The position numbers were made by a program, and so were the translations under genes. Below, piece by piece: positions 1 through 12,671 of a stretch of DNA of 64,000 nucleotides. The stretch is from Pachyseris speciosa (lineage: Eukaryota; Cnidaria; Anthozoa; Scleractinia; Pachyseridae): contig JAEMWC010000454.1 of assembly GCA_016490735.1 (NCBI GenBank), forward strand, positions 174,501 through 238,500. The letters are read 5' to 3'. The first letter of the stretch is position 1; every line of letters starts with the position of its first letter. The notes below the pieces were generated by a model. That model did not search any database, had not been told where the DNA came from, and saw only the letters and a list, made by a program, of their open reading frames with translations.

Positions 1-2950
1 AGGTAGCGAGCACTAATTTCCTGTGGTAGTGGTTTTGATGTACAATATGACTCTAACTTTTGAGATTGTTGATGAAATCGTTAACGTGACCATTTAGGAG
101 AAATCTCTGATAGTTCCGTTTCATGCACTACAATTTATTACCCTGCAGGCTGAGCAGAGTTGTCTTAATCTTTGTGTATATGGACGAAGTTTTAACGTTT
201 GGTCATTCAAATGAAAGCCTGACTAGTCCACAGTAGTCCAGTGGCTCTGTTTATAATGGTGTGTAAGGAAGCTCAAATCTTTGACTTCAGTGTGGATTGG
301 TTACTAAACTGTTACAGTTCAGACTAGTGCTTCCTTTGGTGTCATAACTGTAAAGACATACGCTTTCCTACCTTACCAGAAAATCAAGAAACAACCATCG
401 TTACAAACTTTATAAGCCTTATTTCACGAACTAACATTCTTTCAAATTCTTTGTGGTATAGGTATATAGACACTTGGGACAATCTATATCTTTCATTAAT
501 TGACTGTGACTCAGAGTGCAGCTTTAAGAAAGCTCTAAGGGCATCTTAACCAGTTATTCATTAAATTGTGCTTTTTACTAGTAAATTATTAACTCATGAT
601 ATTCGTGTATTTTATTGTATAGAGGTTAAAGTTTTAGCTAGTTATTATTATTGTAATTTTAGGGGTATAGCTTAATACTGTGTGTGGATTTAGTTCTTCT
701 TTGCTGTAACCCACTTGAAGTCTTTCTTCAAAGTTGTTATATACTGACCTAAGGTCGCTCGCGATCGTTACCATTCCACATCGACATAAAATACTAGGAT
801 ACTGAGAACTGCTTTCATTGATAGCTGATTACTACAGTAAACCGTACAAGCGAGTTATTGTGTGCGTTTGAGTCTGTTAATCTGAAATACTAATTAAGGT
901 GCAACTACTCAAATGAAGCTATTAAATAGTACTCGATTCTATATATATCAGCGCACGTTTTGTTTCTCCATCAGATACACTGCGAAATATTACTTGAAAT
1001 TCAAATATACAAAATGTTAGTTTTGTATACGTGTTTATGTTTTGTTTCTCTATACTGTACTGTACTGCAAAGTATTACTCGGGATTCTTTGTGTTCATAC
1101 TCCAGGTCGTTACAGTGGGAAGATTATTACCCGCAAAATATCTTTCACTATCTATCCCGCACACTGGTTGACTAGACTGAGCTATGTTCTTTTCTCTGAC
1201 GCTGAAGCAGATGCTGTGGTGTGGCATTGACAATAAAAGCATGTACAAGACTAAAATTATTGGGGAGGTACGTGATCGGCAAAATTAAACAATATTTGTG
1301 CAATTTTCTATATTTGATGCTGCAAAGGTTAATCAGAACTTCAACAAACTAATCTCTTTTCAGATTCACCCGAAAATGCCAGTTTCCGAAATTCAATGAA
1401 AATATCAGAAATCAAATTTCTATAAATGCAAAGATATTTCTAAAAGGACGTTACTCACTGTCAACAAAAAACTGAATGCCTTTGTGGGAGTATCTCGAAC
1501 CTAATCAGAGCTAATGTTGCTCCTCCAGTTGTCAGCGGATATTTCGTTTGGAACTGTTGTATCGGAGGATGGCTTTGAGGATCACATAAATTCTATCAGT
1601 AAAACAAACTGATTAATAACAGTTGCCGTATTCTTTTACAGCACGTAGAGTGCCTAGATCACTAGAAATGTCAGGGAACTACAAAACTGTATTAGTACCC
1701 AGTGGCTAAATCTTTACACTTGGTAGAAAGTTAGACAGAGGACCACAGAAACTTGACTACTACTCCATTTTCGATTAGTCGAAAAGTGCGGTGTTTGAAG
1801 TCTGTTTAAAGTGATGTTTTCATAAGCTAGAAGAAGTTCATCTGTTCGGATTCCCTAGCTGAAATTTTAATTGCCCGAAAATGTTAGGGAACAAAATCTT
1901 CTTTTGAATCTTTATGAGAAAAACACAAGGAACTGATGAAAGCATTAAATTATGATGGCGACGCCAGTGTCAACTTTCTTACGTAAGCGCAACCCGTTGG
2001 CCTTTTTGAAAGTTAGCTGTGATGCGTTTTTTTACACTGACTGGTACGAGGATGAACTGTTGATAAAATCGGAATTTTATCTGTTCGGATTCCCTAGCTG
2101 AAATTTTAATTGCCAGAAAATGTTGGGGAACAAAATCTTCCTTTGAGAAAATGCAAGCGGAAATGAACTTTCCACGAACTTTATAGGGAACTATTATAAA
2201 TATTCCGCAATGCTAGCTGACGTTTTTGACTGACAAAAGTAGCAATAAATTACGACCTTTCCAAAAACCTCCGTCAGGGGTTATGATTTCCTAACTGCGA
2301 ATCTTTTGAGCACTCTTTAATCAGTTTAATCGACGTCGAAAGCACAAGGCGAATTACCCTCCACCGAACAGATATCTACCGAAACTTGTCTTTGGGTGCC
2401 CCTGAAATATTGAAATAAGGTTTGAAACGGGAAGAAAAATTGTGTTTGCCAATATACCTTCATAAGGCTCTTAGACAGAAACAGTCAGTAAAGCCTCACT
2501 TGTGGCCTCACGTGCACGTGCCAGCCGGGCACGTGAGAGAATAATCTTTGACGAGGGCTAGAAAGATGTGCGTGGAAATTTCGCCAAAGCTTAGTATAGA
2601 GTGCAATATCTGTCTTTCGATAAAAAAGAGTTGATGCCTTATCTTAACAGTTATGTAATACTCATTCATCAGTGGCAGAAGTAGTTTATTTCTTGCACTA
2701 GTTTATCCGTGGAAATTAATAAGAAAAGCATTTTTAGGAGACTTCTTTATCGAGCTTCTCTCATCATAGATACTCTCAAACAATTAACTCATTTTCTCGA
2801 ACGACTTTTCTTTCCATTAAGTTTTTAGTTAACACAGATGCCTGTATGCTGTTGCTATTGTTCCAATACTGCAAGACATTGTTAATTCTTTGTTTGATGC
2901 CTTTATTCTCTGTTTTCCGAAGGAAACCCTTTTCATTCAGTGCATCGTTA
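1..2950 (+). repeat. Diverged non-coding repeat, copy a
   Basis: This stretch aligns by eye, at roughly three-quarters identity with gaps, to 8166-10260. Shared blocks include ATTTCCTGTGGTAGTGGTT (7-31 and 8172-8196), the block with GCAACTACTCAAATGAAG near 900, the GGGGAGGTAC block near 1262, the paired CACGTG sites near 2515 and the CTTATCTTAACAGTTA block near 2638. No reading frame is kept between copies, so I see no protein. I do not recognise the family. Copy a is longer because it contains the inverted-repeat arm at 1785-2440. No other gene is visible in these bases. Confidence 0.6.
1785..2440 (+). repeat. Inverted-repeat arm 1 (partner 5966-6378)
   Basis: The reverse complement of 5966-6378 reads through the same series of blocks: a TTTGAAGTCTGTTTAAAG block, then GATTCCCTAGCTGAAATTTT, and ending at CCGAACAGATATCTACCGAA. 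Arm 1 has an extra internal duplication of the GATTCCCTAGCTGAAATTTT block (near 1850 and 2090). The arms are ~3.5 kb apart. It may be a dispersed DNA-transposon remnant; the family is not recognised. Confidence 0.6.
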
Positions 2951-3299
2951 TATTGACAACGGACAATCGCATATTACCGGACAACAAAGAAAAACATGGA
3001 CTTTGTGTGTTACAAGTGTACTTGACCTTATCTTTTTCTCAGCAAACATTTATTAGACATTAGTTTGGATATAGGCAACAGATCATTAAAAGGGTGAATT
3101 CCGTGCGTCGTTGGTAAGCAAAAAACAAAACAAAACAAAGCGAGGGTGTTAGTGTAAGAGAATAGTGAATTCATATGGTGCCGATATTTCTGCACCAAAA
3201 CCTGCTTCATCAAACTACGAATTTTCTGTCAAGAATGCTAATAAAAAGCTGAATGTCTAGATTTCCTTCATCAAATTAATAATGGATAGAAGCGTAATT

Positions 3300-4140
3300 G
3301 TTAATTATAAGAACATAAGAAGTATTGGGGAGGTACTATCGGCAAAATTGAAGAATATTTCTGCAATTTTCTATATTTGATGATGTATTTGATAAGAAGA
3401 ACTTCCACAAACTCTAACTAGTTACCGTTTCATCCGAAAATGAGTGTTACCGAAATTCAATTGCATGAAATATCAGAATTATTATTCCTGTAAATGCAGA
3501 GATACATGTAAAACAGCATCACTTGTATCTTGATTATGCGCCTTAAGTTTACAGTTGATATTTCTCCTTGGACCGTTGTATCAGTCGATTTGTTTCTTTT
3601 TTCAGAGATCAAGGAAGTTAAAACAAACTGATTGTTTGTACTTTAGACTTTATTTACTTAGGTTAGATAGAAAATGGCAGGAAACTACTGCTCAGTAGCT
3701 CTCATTTTCGACGTTACAGTGTGCAACGTTTCGTGCAACTTGTGTCGTAACGCCATCGCGACACAATTTGCAGGAAACATTCTACCAAGTATAACATGCC
3801 CTGCAACAGGCAACATCGTTGCGAGACTTGACTCGCAATGAATTTGGCTGTTGCAGGGTATATTACAATTGGTACAATGTTTCGTGCAACTTGTCTCGCA
3901 ATGGCGTTGCGACACAAGTTGCACGAAACATTGCACACTGTGACAGCCGCCTTTGGTTTGAAACGTGAAGTAAAACTGTTTTAGCCCAAACTTCATAAGC
4001 CAGTCTTTTCGATAGAAAATTTGAGCTGCTTGAGTTGCCTTTGAACTGTTCCACAGTGACGCCTCACTTGTGGCCTCACGTGTAGGTGCGGTCGGCTTCA
4101 CAGGAATGTGACTTACAAAGTTAATATGAGCTCTCATTTA
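3300..4140 (+). repeat. Diverged non-coding repeat, partial copy c
   Basis: Positions 3327-3715 and 3941-4090 match 8935-9420 and 9435-9590 of copy b and the middle of copy a (1254-1700), including the GAAGTATTGGGGAGGTAC block and the GCCTCACTTGTGGCCTCACG block. A 224-bp foldback element interrupts it at 3717-3940. Confidence 0.55.
3717..3940. mobile_element. Foldback MITE with CAGTG ends
   Basis: The two ends are long inverted repeats: the left begins CAGTGTGCAACGTTTCGTGC, and the right end is its near-complement, finishing GCACGAAACATTGCACACTG. The arms continue inward for ~60 bp (CAACTTGTGTCG / CGACACAAGTTG). CAGTG-type ends recall the hAT superfamily, but I find no clean 8-bp duplication in the flanks, so the class is inference. 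It sits inside repeat copy c. The minus-strand open frames across it are by-products of the palindrome. Confidence 0.75.
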
Positions 4141-7100
4141 CTCTCAGTACTTTTAAATGGATATCATGAATCGGGTACAGATAATTCAACTTCGGCAACG
4201 ATTTTCAACCACACATATCCCATATTTCCTTGATGAATCCTGTTTTGTTGGAGCAATCATGATAAAAGCAATATTCTTAGATGGCCGATTTATATGACGA
4301 GTGGCTAACGTTCCAAAAATCATTTGATGGTGGCCAATTGACCTTATTAACTCAGCCCAAAACTCGATTTACATGGACACACTTGAGGAGTTGCTCTGAA
4401 AGAAACTCCACTGAATAGTACAAACATCAGCCGAGTACCACAGAAGAGTATAAACGAATAATATTCATTGAATTGAGCTCTCAAAATATCGGAATTTATT
4501 TAACACATCCAAAAGACAGAACTGCCTGTTTGATCACAATTTATTAGCAGTCGGTACACATAGCCCGTGTGTAACCGTTATTTATCACCCGGGTCACCCA
4601 ACTTCTTCTCGATAAATCGTGTTTCTGAGCTACCAAGCTAGAGACGCGCATAAATGTGTCAATGACTGAGATATGCGCACACAACAACATAAATCCATAT
4701 ACCTAACCCATCCTCATCACAGTCAGAGTAACCACCGCATAACGGCGTCTAACTTCACAAAAGGCTAACAGGTTGCGGTTATACGTAAGAAAGTTGACTC
4801 TGGTGCTCAAAAATATTTTGTTCTCATATTCCTCGTGCTGTTCTCACAATCATTCAAAACAAACCCCCGAATGCGACCGAAGTCTGCGAATAAAGATTGC
4901 AGTGAACTGCAGGTCCCAGAATTCACGTGGTTACCACGTGAAAACGACATTCATTTGCAACTTGATTTACTTTCAAGTCTCTTTTTTACCAACCCCATGT
5001 TAACCCAGCCTCGGAAAGACGTTTTTGTTGTTAGTAGCCAAAAGGCGAAAAAAATGGAGAACCAAAAAGATTATTAATAACACCAATAGCTAAAGTTCCG
5101 TATGATTCATGACGTCCGCGGTTTTTGACAGCTAAAGCAGTGGTGATATGGCGCTTACTTTCAAACAGCCAAATATAGCAGCAACTAAAAATGGTAAAAT
5201 CTAAATTTAAAACTGGTTAAAATTAAAGCACCGTATGAGGTTGAGAGGCAAAGATAAATTTAGGACCAAACTAAAGCAACGTCATTCAAGCTAAGAAAAG
5301 AAACTAGTGATATAAATGCGTCATATGATTTTGCTCCTTTAAGACTGTAAATATTGGATATCGCTGGGAGGTGGTCTCCAAAGGATTTTTGCTGACGTTC
5401 GACAGATAAGCTTGGTTTAGATAGTATCGTGAGAAAATTTGACTGCATTTGTTTTGTTTCCGGCAATAAACTGACTTAAAAGGTCGAATACTGCTAAATT
5501 CAACAAAGTTTATAGGAGCTTAGAAACCGTAACTAGGCGACAAAGTCATTGTTTACGGTATTTATTTCAGGCGTCGTTTAAAGGAGTCCTCAAATGGATA
5601 AAATGACAACAACGACTGAAACTCAGATGGGGTTTCAACAACAAAGTCCACATCCAGAAATATCAATTCATCATTAAGCTATGGTGATCTCGGCTAGACA
5701 GTGAGTGGGTATAGGCGCATGTACAATATTTACTGATGCTGACATTCGATCATGAAGCAGATCCATGGTTCGGATTCCGGTGGCACTTCCTGTTCGTAGA
5801 TATGATTAAATAGCCAGGCATCCTTAGTGCGCAAATTCGTTCGAAATGGTAGCAAGGAGGGGGAGGTATGCGTTAGGTCCATTTAGACAGTGCGAATTTG
5901 TAGTATGCGACAAGCTGACGACAAGATGGCAGTGCGATACTTGAGAAGCATTTCTTATCGAACAATTTCAAAGCCGAAGCTTGTTCCCAGGGGCACCCAG
6001 CGACAAGTTTCGGTAGATATCTGTTCGGTGGAGGGTAATTCGCCTTGCGCTTTCGTCGTCGATTAAAAAGTGTTCTTGGATTTTCGTAACTAAAACGTAG
6101 CCTAAAAGATTCGCAATTGGGAAATCATAACGCCTGACGTTTTCGGAAAGGTCGTAATTGCTGTTTTTGGCAGTCAAAAACGTCAGCTAGCATTTTCGGA
6201 AAGAAAATAGTTCCCTAGAAAGTTCGTGGAAAGTTAATTTCAGCTCGCATTTTCTCAAAGGAAGATTTTGTTCCCTAACATTTTCGAGCAATTAAAATTT
6301 CAGCTAGGGAATCCGAACAGATGAACTTCTTCTAGCTTATAAAAACATCGCTTTAAACAGACTTCAAACACCATAAGGCACTTAAAAATGGCTTTCTACA
6401 GCTTTTGGTTGAGTTGGTTCGTTGGGTGCCCGAACTGCGCAACGCAAACCAGATCCCAAACGACGATACGAATTATTTCGCACACATTAAAGCTACAACT
6501 CGTCGTTTCTCGTCATGGGACAGACTCATTATTATTTATCCTTGGTTATTTAACAATTCATTTTTGACTGGAAAAACGATTAACTAGACAGTCCTCATTC
6601 CGTAAAGAAAACTGAAGCAACTTCTTCCCAGTGTCGTCTTTTAAGTGTTTATCCTGGGTGTACTCTTCGTTAGACCGTCAACTGCTTTTCGGTTTGTGTT
6701 CTCAGTTGTTCACCTGACGTATCAGATGTTTTACGGATTTCTAAAGACGACAGAACCGACTTTTGATAACAGCTTGCACTGGCTCTACTAAACGGTCATG
6801 TCTCGACTAAGGGCAGTCAGCAATAGTCGGTTGAACGTTAGAAATTCCCGGTTGTCCACAAATTTAGCTGATATTGGAAACTCACAGGGGCTATTCTAGA
6901 AGATACTGGAAAATTCCAGGAGTAATCGTAGATATTTAAAAGAGTCCAAAACGGCTTCCGAGGCATTTTGGTCCGTGGTTGGGTGACACATTTTTACCTT
7001 TTGGTCTACATTAGACATGGAGCTCGATTATGGCTTAACCTTCGGGTCTGCGCCGCAGGTAGAGATACATGCTTTCCAAAGGAAACACAACAGCACCATA

Positions 7101-8165
7101 AGTTCCAACCTATAAGCCTTCAAGCCAGCAAATATACCTCAATGTGATGAAGTATTTAGGATTTGAACATCTGAGTAATAAAAACCCAACCAAGACTTAT
7201 CATGAATACGTCAGATGCACAACGGAGGAACGTTTTCCTCTCCGGCGTTGTCTACGAAATGCTGCGAAACAACGAAATAAAGCCTTGAGTAATTATGCTC
7301 TCGAGGATGCCGGCCTACCTACCACGGGAGTCATGATTCATGGTGTTGGCGTGCTGTGATCATTGTGCCACTGTGTCACTGTTGCTCGCATGCATGGCCA
7401 GGTTCTTTTTCTATGGTCGTGGCACTCGATATTATAAGGCGATTCAAGGCAGACAACAGACCAAGAACTATCCCTCGCCCAATCACGCCATTGTGTTGAG
7501 TTTGATAGCCAAAAATCACAAAACAAATGAGCTTTGAGATCACTCCGTTGAAGATCAGGGACAGTAGCTATGTAAAGATCGTAGAATCTAGCTAATTGAG
7601 TGCGAAACGACTCGTAGCATTTTCCCTTTACATCTCTAAAAATATCTCCTGTTACCTCAAGACCAGTGAATCATTTTTAAATTTAGCAGCAAATCCGTTG
7701 TTCCGAATATTTGCTGTGTATAAAATTATCATTTCCACACCAACAGAGCAGGAAAAACAACAGGAAATTTATAAGTTTAAACAATTATTTATGTTGCAGC
7801 TCGATCTGTAGCACGCTCTTTAGAGCGAAAAGATTGTGGAGAGTATACAGGAAGACACACACGAAGAACAAATATTGTTACAGCTTGTAAAAGTAGATGC
7901 AAAAGCCTCACTTCTCTTCTTCCTTGTTTATATCCTCTGACATTGCATTATTTCTCATCGCACAACTTTCGCAGCTTTTTTTTCTCAATACGCTTCTCAA
8001 ACGGGCTATTTATGTCATGGGCTATTGCTATAGCCAGAACGTATGGGAAACTAGATTGGTTGAGTAGTACTTTCCTGTGGTGCTGTTTATTATGTTGTCA
8101 AGACGTTTCTGACTATTGAGTCTGGGGATGAAATTCTTGAGTGAAACCAATCAAATTAAAGTCAT
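4141..8165. other. Intergenic stretch without recognised genes
   Basis: Apart from the inverted-repeat arm at 5966-6378 nothing here is recognisable. Open frames are all under 80 codons, lack plausible splice partners and show no motif I know. Confidence 0.5.
5966..6378 (-). repeat. Inverted-repeat arm 2 (partner 1785-2440)
   Basis: Read on the minus strand this matches arm 1 over its whole length, with shared blocks TTTGAAGTCTGTTTAAAGCG, GATTCCCTAGCTGAAATTTT and CCGAACAGATATCTACCGAA. A 69-codon minus-strand frame across part of it is broken in the other copy, so it is probably not coding. Confidence 0.6.
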
Positions 8166-10260
8166 CGAGCATTAATTTCCTGTGGTAGTGGTTATTATGT
8201 TGCACAATATGGTTCTAATTTTTTAGGTTTGTTGATGACTGAGATCATTACAGTAACCATTCATATCAAATCTCTGGCAATTTCGTTTCCTGTGTATTAT
8301 GGGTTATTGCCTGGGTTTATTGTCTACCTGGGTAGAAAGTGGTCCTAATCTTTGAGTCTACACATGGACAAATTTTTAAGGTTTGATTATGTAGATGAAA
8401 GCTACTGGATATTAGATTATTGACTCTGTGGATTAATAAAATCACTGATAGAGTGCTATAATCTTAACGAGTACCTCTTCTGCTGTTCAAAGTCAGTCGC
8501 TCGTTTCAGTCTCAGTGCAGATGGCCAAGTTTCATGCAGTTACATTGTATGTGACCATTCCAATAAAGACTACCGAATACTGCTTTCATTGATCACTGAT
8601 TCCTGAACTGTCATAGGTTATTATTGCGTGTGTTTGAGTCTGTGAATCAGTCAGAAATACTAAGATGTAACTACTCAAATGAAGCTATTAAACAGTACTC
8701 TTATATATGTGCGTATGTTTTGTTGCTCGGTATACTGCAAAATATTACGTGGTACACTGGATGTTGTTACACCAGGCCGTACATGCATCCAGTGAAAAGA
8801 TTTAAACCGGTAATATATTTAACGCCATCTGCATGTCTCTCACTCTGGATAACTAGAGCTATGTTCTTTTCTGTTACGCTTTGGCAAATTCTAGTGTCGA
8901 CTTAATTGATAGTGAAAATATTAGAAGTATTGGCGAGGTACTTCATCGGTAAAATTAAAGAATATTTCTGCAATTTTCGATATCTGATGCATTTGATAAG
9001 AGGAACTTCCACAAACTAACTCTCTTCCGCAATTTCACCCGAAAATGAGTGTTACTTATCAGAATCCTTATTTCTGTAAATACAGAGATGCATGTAAAAG
9101 AACATCACTTATTCAGTCTAATCAAAATTTCTAATGTATCTCGAACCTTATTCAGAGCTAGTTATGCGCCTTAAGTTTGCAGCTGATATTTCGTCTGGAC
9201 CTCTTTTTGAATCAGTGGATTTGTTTCGTTTGAAATCACTGAAGCAGGTAAAAACAAACTGATTAATTGCGGTTCCACATTCTTGTACCCGGCAGTGTAC
9301 AGAATTCTACGATCACGAAGCACTGCCCAGTTACTACATCTCTGCACCTTGAGACCTCGATCATTTATGGACACGAAAGTCAGACGGAAAATCACAGAAA
9401 ACTGTTGCTCAATAGCCTCCATTTACAATAACTTGAACTGTTGAAATGGGGTTTGAAACCGGAATCAAAACTGTTTCAGCCCAATATTCTAAAGGCTCTT
9501 CGAAAAAACATTTGAGCTGGTTTGAGTTTTCTATGAACTGTGTCAATGAAGCCACACGTGTGGCCTCACGTGCACGTGCTGTGTTAGGGTACCACAGAAA
9601 AGAACTGCCGAATGGCTAAATGTTTGCATATTGAGACAGCATCAACCGGCTCGAAAGTTAACCAGAGGACCACTGAGTACTGCTTAGTAGCGTTCTATTT
9701 CGATGACTTAAGATGATGAAATGAGGTTTGAAATGGGAACAACATTTATGAGGTTTTCCGAGGGCAAATGTAATTGTTTAAGGTTTCCACGAATGTTTTT
9801 AGTGATCAGTAAAAGCGAATGTCCTCACGTGCTGGGCACGTGTGTGTACGTGAGAGTGGAAATTTCGCGAGAGTTAGTCGCAGAATGCAATATTTTCTTC
9901 GCGATAAAATTATTTGATACCTTATCTTAACAGTTACGCAATGGACGTCATTAAATATTTATCCTAAGAGATCAATTAGAAAAGAGTTCTCATCGTGTCT
10001 ATTTTTTTTGCGAATCTCCGCAATCTTTAGCGGAAGTTTGTCGCCCTGGATACTGTCAAACAATCTTTTACTGCTAACTGTATCAAACCCTAGCTTAGTT
10101 TCTCGAACGGTTTTCATTAATTATTATAAATAGCCCCCTGTTAGCACAGATACCTGAATGTTACTGCTATTGTTCCAATTCTCCTTGCCTATCCTTTGTT
10201 TAGCGCCATTATCCTCTCATTGCCTTACAGGACCTGACAGAACTCTTTCCAAAAGCACTT
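8166..10260 (+). repeat. Diverged non-coding repeat, copy b
   Basis: Direct-orientation partner of 1-2950 (shared blocks listed there); similarity continues to the TTTGTTTAGCGCCATTATCC region near 10197. It lacks the inverted-repeat arm found in copy a. No coding frame is shared between copies. Confidence 0.6.
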
Positions 10261-12382
10261 GCCCATGAGCAAGGAAGAAGAAATAATTGACCTTGGAAAT
10301 TAATATCATCTGCAACAAACATGTCAAATTATCACGTGTCTACGGCGTGACTGTACGTTGTTCGAACGATCAAAGAGCATCTGTTGCACGAGTCAACCAG
10401 TATAGCCCAACATTGTGTACGCATTGCAGGCCTATTCTTAGTAAATGTCGATGGTAAATCCGGCACTGTAACTGAAATGGTTAAATTCTTCAGAAAATTA
10501 AGTCGACCGGAAGGAAAATTTCTCACCAAAAAATAATATTCTCACGAAAATCAAATGCAATATGGCACTCGTACGGTATATAATTAAGAGGGTTTCAAGT
10601 ACTTTACTTCAGACGAAACGGGCCTCGTGTCTATATACGTCCGACAACCAAGACTTTATATTCATATAATTCTCAAAAAACTCACTCTTGCGCAATATAA
10701 TGTTATGGAAAGAAATGCTTTGTCGTTAAGCCTTTCGTTCTTCCACGAAATTTAATGAAAGTACTCTGTTATTTTGCTGCTAAAAATCATCAGTCAGCCG
10801 TTATCCCACAAACTAAGAGGCCACGTCCGATTCTAATTGTTCTAAGTAATCATTGTTTACACAAAAGACACCGGGTCTGGAATTGAGAGCGTGTAATGTA
10901 TATTATGTTGACCCACGCAATATCTGGCCGGCTTTTCTAAAACAAAGAGCGCTAAAAGAATATTATCTACTCGTTATAGATCTTAGCGGATCTCTGTCGC
11001 ATTTTAATTCGTCAAAGAACAGGCTAGAGCCTTTCATTTCTCTACTACCAGAAGCAAAAGACTATTTCAAAACTTGTAGTCCGCGACAAAAACACTCGAG
11101 CATAAATACACTCAACGCGTGCAACGCTCTTGAACAAGCTTAAACAATACTGAAACGCAATTATAGACGTGTTTCAGTATATTCTGATACAGTCGCGAGT
11201 GCTCATTGTGCCCGGGGGGAGCACTCAGTGTTGACCTCCACAGTGCGGTCTCAAACATTTTCAGGAGTCAGCTATCAGAGCATTGCGGATACGTTGGTAA
11301 TATTTTTTATTTTCCTCATTCTAATTTAGACTGTGCATTTCGCGCACGTCCAAAAGCATGTAAATTCAACAGTTCGAAACTAAATTCTTCATTTCAAATA
11401 AAAAAAAAAAAGCTATTAGAAATGGCCAAAACAGCAACGCAGCAAGTGCTATTCAATATCCTTCGTTTGATCTGCCACTCTTTAGAATTTCATCCGCGAA
11501 CTAAAATTCATGAATCAATTTACGTAATTTCCAAAATAATACCTCAGCAAGCGACTGCCGTCAACAGTCTGTAAATAGTTTCCAAAGTGCGTCAAACGCC
11601 TTACGTAATAATGAACAACCGAGAACACTAACGAAAAAGCAATTTTATACAGACTTTGAGAGTGTATAATAATGAAATAATTAGAAATAAGCAGTCTTAC
11701 TAAATCAAAACTTGACTCTGGGCAGTGGAAAAGTAATAAAACTGATATCTTACTTCATTAATTTGACGCAAATGAATTTGTTGTTGTTACTGTTGTTAAC
11801 CAAGCCAACCGCAAAGTGGAACTTCAGCTCAGGAATGTTTCGCTCCTTCCTATGTTAGATAAGGGAGGTAACCCCTCCTGAAATCTTTTTCATTTTTATT
11901 CAATAAACGTCGTGTCATACGCCATCAGTCGAGATGATGTAAAGTGTATTTTTAATCATTTATCATAACAGACTCAAAGATGACAGTTGGGTAATGTGTA
12001 TATTCGGTAATTGCACGATATCACGTGAACGAACCGTCCAAACTTGTTCAAAAGTTCAATGTCTGATATTTGCTTCAAGAGGCACCGATTATTTTTGCAC
12101 AATCTGATGGGTATATTTTTCGGATATTTTCCCAAAAATCAACAATTCTGAGGACCTCCATTGTTGGTTATAACTTTACCCCAATAAGCGAACAAGTTGC
12201 TCTCCATTCTAGATCGGAAAAGTCTACTTTTCCTTGCCCACAAAAGTTATAACTACTCGTCAGTGTTTGTAGAAACAGACCAAAACATGACAATGAACAA
12301 TAAATATTAAAATATTCCTTACTTAGAAACTTGGAATATCGTGATATTGGCAATATCTTGATTTTCACCTTAGATCTGAAGG
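10261..12382. other. Upstream flank of CA-1, no recognised gene
   Basis: Open frames at 10853-11143 and 11206-11574 (96 and 122 codons) show no recognisable domain and no repeat partner. I treat them as chance. The region ends at the CA-1 TATA box. Confidence 0.4.
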
Positions 12383-12390
12383 TATAAAAG
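12383..12390 (+). promoter_or_regulatory. TATA box of CA-1 (predicted)
   Basis: TATAAAAG at 12383-12390 is followed ~25-30 bases later by an initiator-like TTCAGTG (12410-12417). Downstream lies an ATG-free leader ending in a good splice donor. The link to CA-1 is inferred from spacing, strand and the 5' UTR splice acceptor just before the CA-1 start codon. Confidence 0.6.
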
Positions 12391-12411
12391 TGGCTGAAAT
12401 TGGGACTTTTT

Positions 12412-12671
12412 TCAGTGTTCTTCCAGATCGCTTCGACCGCTGATTAGAGAAATTTCACTGCTTTCGTTCACGTAGCTCCACGTAGCTCTCGATATTTTCC
12501 AGCGATCAAAGCGATCCTAACACTCAGAAATAACTGTAATTTCTGCTCTTTGGTTGCGATTTTATTTTGAGGATTCAGCTGCGAAGAAATTTGCTGACTT
12601 CTGCTGTCCCGTGGTCGTGCAAGAAGCAAACGTTCTGATTCATTCAAGAAAACGCATTCCTCATCTTCAAG
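12412..12671 (+). other. Predicted 5' UTR exon of CA-1
   Basis: About 260 bases from the probable start site contain no ATG on the + strand and end in a strong donor (TTCAAG|GTAAAG at 12671/12672). The matching acceptor is the pyrimidine-rich TTTTTTTTCACAG ending at 15947, 13 bases before the CA-1 start codon. That implies a ~3.3 kb 5' UTR intron (12672-15947). This is inference; no transcript evidence is available. Confidence 0.5.
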
